Positions 16,704-25,051 of a stretch of 60,209 bases of DNA are shown in pieces; the stretch's first letter is position 1; the number at the start of each line of letters is the position of its first letter. Below the pieces are notes generated by a model, which did no database searches, was not told where the DNA came from, and was given only the letters and a program-made list of their open reading frames with translations. Position numbers and translations under genes: made by a program. Origin of the DNA: Paracoccus sp. IB05 (GTDB lineage Bacteria; Pseudomonadota; Alphaproteobacteria; Rhodobacterales; Rhodobacteraceae); the NCBI RefSeq assembly GCF_016405985.1, contig NZ_JAEFCF010000033.1:1-60209 (forward strand), read 5' to 3'.

Positions 16704-17465
16704 ATGCGGCTCACGGGGTTTGAGGGCGCACTTGCGCTGGTGACGGGCGCGGGCGGCGGCATTGGCCGCGCGGTGGTGCAGCTTTTGCTTGATGCCGGGG
16801 CGCGGGTGGTGGCGACGGATCTAGCGCTGCCGGATCTGCCGGCGCAGCAGGGGCTCAGCTGTCTTGCGCTTGATGTGGCGGATGCTGCGGCGGTGGAGCG
16901 GCTGGTCGTTGAAACCGAGGCGCGACACGGCCCGGTGCGGTTCGGGATTTCGGTCGCCGGAGTGCTGGCGACCGGCCTTGTGACCGAGACCTCCGATGCC
17001 GACTGGCGGCGGGTGTTTTCCGTGAATACCGACGGCGTATTCCACCTCACGCGCGCGCTGGCGCGGGTGATGGGGCCAAGGGGCGAGGGTGCGCTGGTCG
17101 CGGTTTCCTCAAACGCCGCCGGGGTGCCGCGCTACGGCATGGCGGCCTATGCCGCGTCAAAGGCGGCCGCGACGATGTATATGCGCACGCTCGGGATGGA
17201 GCTCGCGCCGCGCGGGATCCGCTGCAATATCGTGGCGCCGGGTTCGACCAGGACGCCGATGCAGACCGGTATGTGGGCCGATGCCAGCGGCGAGGCGCGG
17301 GTGATTGCGGGCATCCAGGAGCAGTTCAAACCCGGCATCCCGCTTGGCAAGATCGCCGAGCCTGACGATGTCGCCAATGCGGTGATGTTTCTGCTGTCAG
17401 ACCAGGCCGGCCACGTCACCATGGCCAATCTCTATGTGGATGGCGGCGCCACACAACAGGCCTGA
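16704..17465 (+). CDS. entA: 2,3-dihydro-2,3-dihydroxybenzoate dehydrogenase
   Basis: A 253-residue short-chain dehydrogenase with cofactor motif TGAGGGIGRAV, an Asp at the end of beta-2 (VVATDLAL, favouring NAD), catalytic Ser in VAVSSNA, YGMAAYAASKAA (YxxxK) and NIVAPGSTRTPMQ, a segment much like EntA's. It oxidises the dihydrodiol to 2,3-dihydroxybenzoate. Start at ATG 16704, after AGG of the preceding stop region. It completes the entCBA trio; no dihydroxybenzoate-AMP ligase follows, the next gene being an unrelated acetyltransferase on the opposite strand. Confidence 0.85.
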   Translation: MRLTGFEGALALVTGAGGGIGRAVVQLLLDAGARVVATDLALPDLPAQQGLSCLALDVADAAAVERLVVETEARHGPVRFGISVAGVLATGLVTETSDADWRRVFSVNTDGVFHLTRALARVMGPRGEGALVAVSSNAAGVPRYGMAAYAASKAAATMYMRTLGMELAPRGIRCNIVAPGSTRTPMQTGMWADASGEARVIAGIQEQFKPGIPLGKIAEPDDVANAVMFLLSDQAGHVTMANLYVDGGATQQA

Positions 17466-17584
17466 CGCCTGCGTCCCGGCCTCTGGCCGTCGCGCAAGGC
17501 TCTGTTTCGGAAGGCAAAGCCGGTATGTAGGTGCTTTGACCCCGTGACGCGGCAAAGCCCGGTCGGGCCATGGCAGGTCGCGGA

Positions 17585-18154
17585 TTATTTAGTCGCGCCC
17601 GTCCATTCATCACGCAAAAGCCCGTATATCAGCAGATCGCACAGGCCTTTGTGCGTGATTTCGTGCTGACGCAGATACGCTTCGCGGGTAAAGCCGAGAC
17701 GTTCAATGAGCCGCACCGAAGCCTGGTTTTCCGCGTCAATTTCCACATAGAGACGGCGATAGTCCCCCTCGGAGAAGAGGTGATCCACCAGCGCTGTCAT
17801 GCATTCTGTCGCGACGCCATGCCCCTGGCGCTCTGCTATGGTGATATAGCCCAGCTCCAGTACCCCTGCATCACGCCCCGGGAATGCGACAAAGCGGCCG
17901 GCAAGGGTGCCATCTGTTTTGTCTGTGGCCACCCATGTCCGTCCGGGCCATTCGCTGTCGGTCAGCCAGTCCGCCAGGGCCTCCGGAGAGGTGAAATGCG
18001 GCTGCGACATATATCGGCACTGGGCTTCGTCAGAAAGCGTCCCGTAAAGGGCGGCCGTATCGGAGCGCTCAAGCGCCCGCATCGTGAAACGGGTTGTGTC
18101 GAATGTCCTGGTGGCAGGGCCGGATGTCATTTGCTCATCGCTTTTTAAGGTCAT
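17585..18154 (-). CDS. GNAT family N-acetyltransferase (RimJ/RimL-like)
   Basis: About 189 residues. Pattern TTRFTMRALERSDTAALYGTLSDEAQCRYM, then LELGYITIAERQGHGVATECMTALVDHLF (acetyl-CoA loop Q/RxxGxG/A as RQGHGVA), then RLYVEIDAENQASVRLIERLGFTREAYLRQ is typical of ribosomal-protein or amino-acid acetyltransferases of the RimJ/L group. Substrate not predictable. Start uncertain: ATG 18154 gives MTLKSDEQM, ATG 18130 gives MTSGPATRTF, and neither has a strong RBS. Convergent with entA; no hairpin was seen between them. Confidence 0.75.
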   Translation of the reverse strand: MTLKSDEQMTSGPATRTFDTTRFTMRALERSDTAALYGTLSDEAQCRYMSQPHFTSPEALADWLTDSEWPGRTWVATDKTDGTLAGRFVAFPGRDAGVLELGYITIAERQGHGVATECMTALVDHLFSEGDYRRLYVEIDAENQASVRLIERLGFTREAYLRQHEITHKGLCDLLIYGLLRDEWTGATK

Positions 18155-18321
18155 GCCAGTGGCATAGCCGAATGGCATGTTTGCGGCCACCGGGCAAAAT
18201 CAGATGGGCTGCGTTCCCGCCCCCCGGGTTCCGGCGATGGTCGGTCTGGTTTGTCGGGACGGATCGTTGCAGAGGGGAGGGGGCAGAGGGCCAGGGCAGT
18301 CGGGTTCCCAAAAGCCGGGCC

Positions 18322-19164
18322 TTATCTGCCACTGTCTGACATCCAGACCCGCCTTGCATTGCCGGCGAGGATCGCGTGGCGTTCGGCCCCGCTCAGCCCC
18401 GCAAGCAGGGCCTGACTTGCCGCCACCCATTCCGCCAGCCCCGATTGCAGCGTGCAGACCGGGCTGTCCGACCCCCAGACCATCCGCGCCGGGCCAAAGG
18501 TTTCCAGCACATGACCGACCCAGGGGGTGAGGGTTGCGAGGCTCCAGTCCGGCTTGCCATAGGCCGTGATGCCCGAGAGTTTGATCATCACATTCGGCCG
18601 CTGCGCCAGATCGGTGATCGCCGCCGCCCAGGGGGCAAAGGCGCCGCCCGCGATATCGGGAACGCCGCAATGGTCGAGTATGAAAGTGGTGTCCGGCGCC
18701 GCATCGGCGAGGCTCGCGCCCAGCGGCAATTGCCGCGCCAGAAGGCACAGATCAAAGGGCAGGCCGGCCGGGCCGAGGCGGCGGATATTCTCGCGAAAAA
18801 GGCTTTGCTGCGACAGATCATCGGGCATCACATGCAACACGCGGCGGATCCCCCTGACCACGCGCCGGTCCTGGGCGTCGAGCCAGGCGGCGAAGCCCGC
18901 AGCCTCGGGCCGCGCTGAAGAGATCGCGCCCCGGATCAGGCTGTCGGGCCGCGCCATCAGTTCCGCAACGAAAGCGGTTTCGGCCCCGATCTGTTCCCCG
19001 GCCACATCAACTTCCATATGCAGCACATCGGTGATGCCGCTGCGCCGCGCCACGGCCTCATACTCGGCATAGCTCCAGTCGCGGTCCAGCGCCGGTGCGC
19101 CCGCCAGCCAGGGATAGCTGAGCCGGCTGCGATCCATCAGGTGAAGATGGGTGTCGAAGATCAT
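18322..19164 (-). CDS. amidohydrolase, L-fuconolactonase-like (COG3618)
   Basis: The 280-residue TIM-barrel hydrolase begins MIFDTHLHLMD (HxH metal motif) and has TTFILDHCGVPD, NVMIKLSGI and MVWGSDSPVC with the final metal Asp. COG3618 members open sugar-1,5- or 1,4-lactones such as L-fuconolactone or L-rhamnonolactone; Campylobacter jejuni carries a homologous gene in its fucose cluster. RBS GGAGGAGG precedes ATG 19164. It is divergent from the ABC importer operon and shares its promoter region, which fits a role in opening the lactone made from the imported sugar. Confidence 0.75.
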   Translation of the reverse strand: MIFDTHLHLMDRSRLSYPWLAGAPALDRDWSYAEYEAVARRSGITDVLHMEVDVAGEQIGAETAFVAELMARPDSLIRGAISSARPEAAGFAAWLDAQDRRVVRGIRRVLHVMPDDLSQQSLFRENIRRLGPAGLPFDLCLLARQLPLGASLADAAPDTTFILDHCGVPDIAGGAFAPWAAAITDLAQRPNVMIKLSGITAYGKPDWSLATLTPWVGHVLETFGPARMVWGSDSPVCTLQSGLAEWVAASQALLAGLSGAERHAILAGNARRVWMSDSGR

Positions 19165-19285
19165 CGTTTCCTCCTCCTCCGCGTCGCGCGGCGGCGCCCG
19201 GGCGCTTTATACGACGGAATCCGGCGCGCGGGCGACAGTGTTACTTGACTCACTCTGGCATGTCACGTTTAACTATAAAAAGATG

Positions 19286-19300
19286 TTCTGAATATGAAAT
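19286..19300 (+). promoter_or_regulatory. candidate IclR-locus motif, copy A (solute-binding protein promoter)
   Basis: TTCTGAATATGAAAT lies 51 bases ahead of the solute-binding protein gene, downstream of a possible TTGACT -35 at 19245-19250. It shares 11 of 15 bases with the copy at 32487-32501 and has TTC and GAA facing each other. Proposed operator of the IclR protein at 31094; unproven. Confidence 0.3.
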
Positions 19301-19350
19301 CGCATGGCTGCTGGAGGCGGCCCGGGGACATCATAACGGGAGGAGATACC

Positions 19351-20661
19351 ATGAAGGGATTCGGGGCCGGTTCTGTACTGGCACTGCTTGCAAGTTTCGG
19401 TTTCGCGCCGGCCGCCATGGCCGAGGGCGAATTTGCCGGCGTCACGGTCGAGGCCAAGCTGATCGGAGGCCAGCAATATGAGGCGCTTTACAGCCGTATT
19501 GCCGACTGGGAAAAAGCGACCGGTGCCACCGTCAAAATCATCAGCCAGAAAAACCATTTCGAGCTGGATAAGGAATATAAGGCCGATATCGCCGCCGGGA
19601 CGACCGGCTGGTGCGTGGGGTCGAACCATTCGTCTTTTGCGCCGCAATACCCGGCGCTCTTCACCGACCTGACGCCGCTGGTTTCGGCGGAGTCGGTTGC
19701 GGGCTTTGTCCCCGGCAATATCAAAGCCGCCACCATTGACGGCAAACTGGTGATGCTGCCGCGCGCGCAATTTGATGTCTCGGCGCTGTATTACCAGAAA
19801 TCGCTCTATGCCGATCCGGCCAAAGCCGAAGCCTTCAAGGCGAAATATGGCTATGATCTCGCCCCGCCCGAGACCTGGGACCAGTTCCGCGAACAGGCTG
19901 AATTCTTTGCCGATCCGCCGAATTTCTACGGCACGCAATATGCCGGCAAGGATGAGGCGATCAACGGTCGCTTCTATGAGCTCGTCGTCGCCAATGGCGG
20001 CAAGATGTTCAATGACGACATGTCGCCCGCCTTCAACTCGGATGCAGGCAAAGAATCGCTGCAATGGTTCGTTGACCTCTACAAGGCCGGCGCTGTGCCT
20101 CCGGGCACCACCAACTACCTCTGGGACGATCTGGGCAATGGTTTCGCCTCGGGCACCATCGCGCTGAATCTCGACTGGCCGGGATGGTCGGGCTTCTTCA
20201 ACGATCCGGCCGCCTCGAAAGTGGCGGGCAATGTCGGCGTGGCGCCGGCACCGAAAGGCTCGGCAGGCGTTCGCACCGGCTGGTCGGGTTTCCACGGCTT
20301 CTCGGTCACCGAGGCCTGTGCCACGAAAGAGGCCGCCGCCTCGCTGGTTGATTTCCTGACCAATGAAGACAGCCAGAAGCTGGAATCCGCACCCGGCCCG
20401 CTGCCGTCGCGGACGGCGGTCTGGGAGTATATCATCGCGCAGGCCAAGGACGATCCCTACAAATCCGAAGTGCTCGCCGCCTTCCAGGAAACCGCGCTGA
20501 CGGCTTTCCCGGTGCCGCCGACCCCTTACTGGATCGAATCCGGCAACCTGATCTTCCCGGAACTGCAGGCCGCGATCCTTGGCGACAAGACCGTGGACCA
20601 GGCACTGGAAGATGCATCGAATGCAGTTGACGAGCTGATGAAGGAAAACGGCGTCTACTGA
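19351..20661 (+). CDS. sugar ABC transporter substrate-binding protein (CUT1 type)
   Basis: The 436-residue periplasmic protein has a Sec signal (MKGFGAGSVLALLASFGFAP, cleavage expected after AMA at residue 24) and a MalE-like fold: YSRIADWEKATGATVKII, AADIAAGTTGW-type ligand region, TWDQFREQAEFFA, PFVPxPT-like C-terminal hinge. It captures the sugar for the permeases downstream. RBS GGGAGGAGA. First gene of an operon of up to 13 genes running to the FAH hydrolase. A hairpin after its stop (20676-20704) probably raises its level over the permeases. Confidence 0.9.
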   Translation: MKGFGAGSVLALLASFGFAPAAMAEGEFAGVTVEAKLIGGQQYEALYSRIADWEKATGATVKIISQKNHFELDKEYKADIAAGTTGWCVGSNHSSFAPQYPALFTDLTPLVSAESVAGFVPGNIKAATIDGKLVMLPRAQFDVSALYYQKSLYADPAKAEAFKAKYGYDLAPPETWDQFREQAEFFADPPNFYGTQYAGKDEAINGRFYELVVANGGKMFNDDMSPAFNSDAGKESLQWFVDLYKAGAVPPGTTNYLWDDLGNGFASGTIALNLDWPGWSGFFNDPAASKVAGNVGVAPAPKGSAGVRTGWSGFHGFSVTEACATKEAAASLVDFLTNEDSQKLESAPGPLPSRTAVWEYIIAQAKDDPYKSEVLAAFQETALTAFPVPPTPYWIESGNLIFPELQAAILGDKTVDQALEDASNAVDELMKENGVY

Positions 20662-20675
20662 TCCGAACCCTCCTT

Positions 20676-20704
20676 GCGGGCGGCGCCGGAAGGGTGCCGC
20701 CCGC
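20676..20704 (+). terminator. attenuating hairpin between binding protein and permease genes
   Basis: GCGGGCGGC pairs with GCCGCCCGC across an 11-base loop, followed by ATTTTAT. Being inside the operon, it more likely stabilises the upstream mRNA and lets part of transcription pass than stops it fully. Confidence 0.5.
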
Positions 20705-20749
20705 ATTTTATAACAGTCCCCGCGATGGGACGCTCAGCCCGGAAAAATC

Positions 20750-21646
20750 ATGACCCGCGCCAAGCTTCCACCCTGGCTTCTCCTGCTCATGCCCGCCTTC
20801 CTGATCCTGGCGGCGGTGGTGCTGGTGCCGCTTTTGCTGTCTCTGTATTCCAGTTTCACGCCTTATCACCTGACCCGTCCCGAGACGCTGTGGAAGATCA
20901 ACTTCCCCTTCAACTATGAGAAGGCGCTGACCGATCCGGGGTTCTGGAAGGCCTTTGGCCGCACGGTCCTTTTGCTGACCATCGCGCTGAACCTTGAGAT
21001 GCTGCTGGGTCTTGGCCTTGCGCTGATGGTGGCCAAGGTGCGGCGCGGCCAGCGCACTTTGCGCACGATGATGATGTTCCCGATGATGTTCTCGCCCATT
21101 CTGGTGGGTTTCATGTTCAAGTTCATCTTCAATGACAATGTGGGCCTCGTGAACAATGCGCTGCAGTCGATGGGCCTCGCCTCCACCGCGATCCCCTGGC
21201 TGGTCGATGGCAATCTGGCGCTTTTCGCGATCATCTGCGCCGAAGTCTGGATGAGCACCTCTGTCTTCGCGATCCTGATCCTCGCGGGGCTTTTCGCCCT
21301 GCCGCAGGACCCGCTGGAGGCCGCGAAAGTCGATGGCTGCACGCCCTGGCAAAGCTTTCGCTATGTGACTTTGCCCTTCCTGATGCCCTTCATCTATATC
21401 GCCATGGCGATCCGCAGCCTGGACGTGGCCCGCGCCTATGACATCGTGCAGGTGATGACCGGCGGCGGCCCCGCCAAACGGACCGAGCTGTTATGGACCA
21501 TGATCGGGCGCACCGGCTATGTCGATGCCCGCATGGGATATGCGAATGCGATGGGCTATATCGCGATCCTCCTGTCGATTGCCTTCACCGTTTACTTCTT
21601 CCTCAAGCTGCAACGCGCGCGGCGTGAGCTGGGCATGGGAGACTGA
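20750..21646 (+). CDS. sugar ABC transporter permease (MalF-like)
   Basis: A 298-residue inner-membrane permease with six predicted helices, first at residues 8-30. The EAA loop reads LPQDPLEAAKVDGCTPWQSFRYVTLPFLMP, the contact site for the ATPase. It belongs to the CUT1 family and pairs with the next permease, whose ATG starts two bases after its stop. Substrate inferred from the locus: a 6-deoxyhexose or a related monosaccharide. Confidence 0.9.
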   Translation: MTRAKLPPWLLLLMPAFLILAAVVLVPLLLSLYSSFTPYHLTRPETLWKINFPFNYEKALTDPGFWKAFGRTVLLLTIALNLEMLLGLGLALMVAKVRRGQRTLRTMMMFPMMFSPILVGFMFKFIFNDNVGLVNNALQSMGLASTAIPWLVDGNLALFAIICAEVWMSTSVFAILILAGLFALPQDPLEAAKVDGCTPWQSFRYVTLPFLMPFIYIAMAIRSLDVARAYDIVQVMTGGGPAKRTELLWTMIGRTGYVDARMGYANAMGYIAILLSIAFTVYFFLKLQRARRELGMGD

Positions 21647-21647
21647 T

Positions 21648-22514
21648 ATGGCATCCGCCTCGCAACACCGTCTGCGCAAACGTCTCCTGAAAACCGGCCA
21701 TTTCATCGGCCTCTTCCTTGCGATGTGTGTGATCTGCATCCCCGGCCTCTGGGTGGTGCTGAACTCTTTCCGCCCGACCGTCGAGATCATGGCGAAACCG
21801 CCGGTCTGGATCCCGAATGAGCTGAACCTTGACCATTACCGCGCCATGTTCGGCGGCGCGGGGCAGGGCGGCATCCCGGTCTGGACCTATTTCACCAATT
21901 CGCTGATCATCTCGGTCACCTCGACCGTGATCGCGCTCCTGGTGGGGATGGCCGGGGGCTATGCCTTTGCCCGCTATAAATTCAAAGGCAAGGGCATGAC
22001 CTTTGTCATGCTGATGGCGACGCGTGCCGTGCCGGGTGTGGCGCTGTCCCTGCCCGTGTTCATCATCTTTGGCAGGACCGGGCTGATCGACACCCATCTC
22101 GGTATGATCCTCGTCTATGTCGCGATGAATGTGCCCTTCACCATCTGGCTGATCGACGGATTTTTCCGCCAGGTGCCGAAAGAACTGGCCGAGGCTGCCG
22201 AGATCGACGGCTGCACCCGCTGGCAGGCCTTCTGGAAGGTGGAATTCCCGGTCGCCCGCGCCGGTATCGCAAGCGCCGGCATCTTCGCCTTCCTGACCTC
22301 GTGGAACGAATATGCCCTGGCCTCGCAGCTGACGCGCTCGGTCTCGTCCAAGACAATGCCGGTCGGCCTTCTCGACTTCACCTCGCAATTCACCCTGAAC
22401 TGGGGCGGCATGTGCGCCCTTGCGGTCCTTATGATCATCCCCGCGTTGATCCTGACCTTCCTCGTTCAGAAACATCTGATCGCCGGCCTGACCTTCGGCG
22501 GCGTGAAAGGATAA
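21648..22514 (+). CDS. sugar ABC transporter permease (MalG-like)
   Basis: A 288-residue six-helix permease; first helix about residues 18-40 (FIGLFLAMCVICIPGLWVVL), EAA loop VPKELAEAAEIDGCTRWQAFWKVEFPVARAGI. The frame is open farther upstream inside the previous gene, but ATG 21648 sits two bases past that gene's stop and gives the normal MalG-type length. Three bases separate it from the ATPase. Confidence 0.9.
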   Translation: MASASQHRLRKRLLKTGHFIGLFLAMCVICIPGLWVVLNSFRPTVEIMAKPPVWIPNELNLDHYRAMFGGAGQGGIPVWTYFTNSLIISVTSTVIALLVGMAGGYAFARYKFKGKGMTFVMLMATRAVPGVALSLPVFIIFGRTGLIDTHLGMILVYVAMNVPFTIWLIDGFFRQVPKELAEAAEIDGCTRWQAFWKVEFPVARAGIASAGIFAFLTSWNEYALASQLTRSVSSKTMPVGLLDFTSQFTLNWGGMCALAVLMIIPALILTFLVQKHLIAGLTFGGVKG

Positions 22515-22517
22515 GCC

Positions 22518-23603
22518 ATGGCCCAGGTCCATCTGAAAAACGTCAAGAAAAGCTATGGCGCGCTGGATGTCGTGCATTCGATCAACCTCTCGATTGCCGA
22601 GGGCGAGTTTGTCGTTCTGGTCGGCCCTTCGGGCTGCGGGAAATCGACGACTTTGCGCATGGTCGCGGGGCTGGAAGACATCTCGGGCGGCGAGATCGTG
22701 ATCGGCGACCGAGTCGTCAACGACCTGCCGCCGCGCGAGCGCAACCTCGCGATGGTGTTCCAGAATTACGCGCTTTACCCGCATATGACGGTGCGCGAGA
22801 ATCTGGGCTTTTCTCTGAAGATCGCGAAGAAGTCGCAGGCCGAAATCAATAAGGCGGTGGATGAGGCGGCTGAAATCCTCGCGCTGACGCCTTTGCTGGA
22901 CCGCAAGCCCGGCGCGCTTTCGGGCGGTCAGCGCCAGCGCGTCGCCATGGGCCGCGCCATCGTGCGCCAGCCGGATGTGTTCCTCTTTGACGAGCCGCTG
23001 TCCAATCTGGATGCAAAACTGCGCACCCAGATGCGGGTCGAGATCAAGAAGCTGCACCAGAAGGTCGGCTCGACGGTGATCTATGTCACCCATGACCAGA
23101 TCGAGGCGATGACCCTTGCCGACCGCATCGTGATCATGCGCGATGGCCATATCGTCCAAGTCGGCACCCCGCTCGATGTGTTCGAAAACCCGGTCAACAC
23201 CTTCGTCGCGACCTTTATCGGTTCGCCGCCGATGAACCTGCTGTCGGGAGTGGTGAAGGGCGATCAACTGGGCCTCTCGGACGGCACCCGCATCCCGCTG
23301 CCGCCGGGGATGAAACTGGCGGATGGCCGCCGCGTGCAGCTTGGCATCCGCGCCGACAATATCATGCCCGAAGGGCACGCGCTGCCCCCCACCGCCCATA
23401 TGGCACATGTCGATATGAAAGTGACCCTGTCGGAGCCACTTGGCACCGAAACCGTGGTCTATGCCCAGCTCGCCGGCACCGAGGTCCAGGCCAAGATGCT
23501 GAACCCGCGCCCGGTTGTCCCCGGCGAAGTGCTGCGCTTTGGCATCGCGCTCGACAAATGCCACCTCTTCGATGCTGACACCGGCCTTAATCTGAAAGCG
23601 TGA
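22518..23603 (+). CDS. sugar ABC transporter ATP-binding protein (UgpC/MsmK type)
   Basis: The 361-residue ATPase has Walker A GPSGCGKST, Q-loop MVFQNYALYPHM, signature LSGGQRQRVAMGRA, Walker B VFLFDEPLSNLDAKLR, H-loop YVTHDQIEAMTLAD and a C-terminal TOBE/MalK-like regulatory domain from about residue 235. It energises the CUT1 importer. The TOBE region (GIRADNIMP...) is complete. Adjacent genes are three bases apart on both sides, so it sits within the operon. Confidence 0.92.
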   Translation: MAQVHLKNVKKSYGALDVVHSINLSIAEGEFVVLVGPSGCGKSTTLRMVAGLEDISGGEIVIGDRVVNDLPPRERNLAMVFQNYALYPHMTVRENLGFSLKIAKKSQAEINKAVDEAAEILALTPLLDRKPGALSGGQRQRVAMGRAIVRQPDVFLFDEPLSNLDAKLRTQMRVEIKKLHQKVGSTVIYVTHDQIEAMTLADRIVIMRDGHIVQVGTPLDVFENPVNTFVATFIGSPPMNLLSGVVKGDQLGLSDGTRIPLPPGMKLADGRRVQLGIRADNIMPEGHALPPTAHMAHVDMKVTLSEPLGTETVVYAQLAGTEVQAKMLNPRPVVPGEVLRFGIALDKCHLFDADTGLNLKA

Positions 23604-23606
23604 GCC

Positions 23607-24725
23607 ATGGCGAAACTCATCCGGGCCGAGGCCTTTATCGTTGACCTGATCCCAAAGGTGAAACGCACCGATGCGATCCAGTCCTTCAAGAGCCAGGAGA
23701 CGATTTTCGTCCGCCTGACCGATGCCGATGGCGCGTCGGGCCTTGGCTACAGCTATACGATCGGCGATGGCGGCCATTCCGTGCTGGAACTGCTGCGGCG
23801 CAGCTTCCTGCCCGCGCTGATCGGGCGCGAGGCGGGCATGATCGAGGCGATCTGGCGTGATCTGCTGTTCCTCAGCCATGCGACGGCCGTTGGCCCGATC
23901 ATGGCGCTGGCCCAGGCGGCGATTGACACCGCGCTCTGGGATCTGCGCGGGGTGAAAACCGGCTTGCCGCTGCATGTGCTGGCGGGGGGCGCGAAACCCT
24001 CGGTGCCGATGTATTCGACCGAAGGCGGCTGGCTGCATCTGGAGCCGCAGGCGCTGGTCGATGACGCGCTCGCGATGCGCGAGGCAGGGTTCCGCGGATC
24101 GAAAATCAAGATCGGCAAACCCACGGTCGCGGGTGACGCCGCCCGGCTGGAGGCGGTGCGCGCCGCGCTCGGTGATGATTACGAGATCATGACCGATGCC
24201 AATCAGTCGATGACCCAGCCCGAAGCCTCGCGCCGCCTTGGCCTTTTGGAACGCCTGAACATCGCCTGGTTTGAAGAGCCGTTGCCCGCCGATGACATCG
24301 CGGGTCATGCCCGCCTGACGCGCCAGTCCCGCGTGCCGATTGCAGTGGGCGAGTCGATGTATTCCCCGGGCCAGTTCGCCGATTACATCCAGGCCGGGGC
24401 CTGTGGCATCGTCCAGGCCGATGTGGCGCGGATCGGGGGCATCACGCCCTGGCTCAAGGTCGCCCATATGGCCGAAGCGCATAACCTGGCGATCTGCCCG
24501 CATTTCCTGATGGAACTGCATGTGTCGCTGGTCTGCGCGGTGCCGAATGCGCCCTGGCTGGAATATATCCCGCAGCTCGACGATATCGCGGCCCCTATGG
24601 CACGCGAAGGCGGTCTTGCGCTGGCCCCGGTCGCGCCGGGGCTGGGCATTGACTGGGATCATGAAGCGATTGCGGCCCGCGTCTCGGAAGGCTCGCATCT
24701 GATCATCACGGAGGCGCAGTCATGA
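23607..24725 (+). CDS. mandelate racemase/enolase superfamily sugar-acid dehydratase
   Basis: The 372-residue protein has the capping domain (SQETIFVRLTDADGASGLGYSYTIGDGG) then a barrel with the KxK motif GSKIKIGK, metal ligands in MTDANQ, WFEEPL and GESMY, and a C-terminal catalytic His region CPHFLMELHVSL. These features fit the mandelate-racemase subgroup, whose acid-sugar members include fuconate, rhamnonate, galactarate and lyxonate dehydratases; the exact substrate cannot be read. In this locus it would turn the aldonate into a 2-keto-3-deoxy acid. Overlaps the mutarotase start by four bases (ATGA). An unrelated UxaA-type dehydratase lies 1.8 kb downstream. Confidence 0.85.
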   Translation: MAKLIRAEAFIVDLIPKVKRTDAIQSFKSQETIFVRLTDADGASGLGYSYTIGDGGHSVLELLRRSFLPALIGREAGMIEAIWRDLLFLSHATAVGPIMALAQAAIDTALWDLRGVKTGLPLHVLAGGAKPSVPMYSTEGGWLHLEPQALVDDALAMREAGFRGSKIKIGKPTVAGDAARLEAVRAALGDDYEIMTDANQSMTQPEASRRLGLLERLNIAWFEEPLPADDIAGHARLTRQSRVPIAVGESMYSPGQFADYIQAGACGIVQADVARIGGITPWLKVAHMAEAHNLAICPHFLMELHVSLVCAVPNAPWLEYIPQLDDIAAPMAREGGLALAPVAPGLGIDWDHEAIAARVSEGSHLIITEAQS

Positions 24726-25051
24726 CGCGCCATGCCTCTGTCATCGGCCTCTCGGAAGAGGGCAAGGCCGAGTATAGGCGCCTCCATGCCGCCGTCTGGC
24801 CTGCGGTGCTCGCGAAGATCTCGGAATGTCACATTTCGAACTATTCGATCTTCCTGAAAGAGCCGGAGAACCTGTTGTTTTCCTATTTCGAATATTCGGG
24901 CACTGATTATGAGGCCGATATGGCGAAGATGGCGGCTGACCCGGAGACGCAGAAATGGTGGGCGGTGAACAAGCCGCTGCAACGCCCGCTGGACACGCGT
25001 GCAGATGGTGAATGGTGGGCCGGTATGTCGGAGATCTTCCATCATGACTGA
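24722..25051 (+). CDS. L-rhamnose mutarotase family protein (RhaM/L-fucose mutarotase type)
   Basis: The 109-residue protein fits the RhaM family: EEGKAEYRRLHAAVWPAVLAKISECHISNYSIFL, YFEYSGTDYEADMAKMAADPETQKWW and the final WWAGMSEIFH. It interconverts alpha and beta anomers of a 6-deoxyhexose in the cytoplasm. The same family is called L-fucose mutarotase in non-phosphorylating fucose clusters, so it is the best clue that the imported sugar is L-fucose or L-rhamnose. Its 3' end overlaps the next gene's start by eight bases. Confidence 0.85.
   Translation: MTRHASVIGLSEEGKAEYRRLHAAVWPAVLAKISECHISNYSIFLKEPENLLFSYFEYSGTDYEADMAKMAADPETQKWWAVNKPLQRPLDTRADGEWWAGMSEIFHHD

Noticed and set aside
17466-17584. 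Hidden small gene or terminator between entA and the acetyltransferase
   Set aside because: No open frame with an RBS and no clear stem-loop with a T-run could be found.
21603-24698. 1031-codon open frame on the minus strand across the ABC transporter genes
   Set aside because: Antisense to four well-conserved genes; the translation is His/Arg/Asp-rich without motifs.
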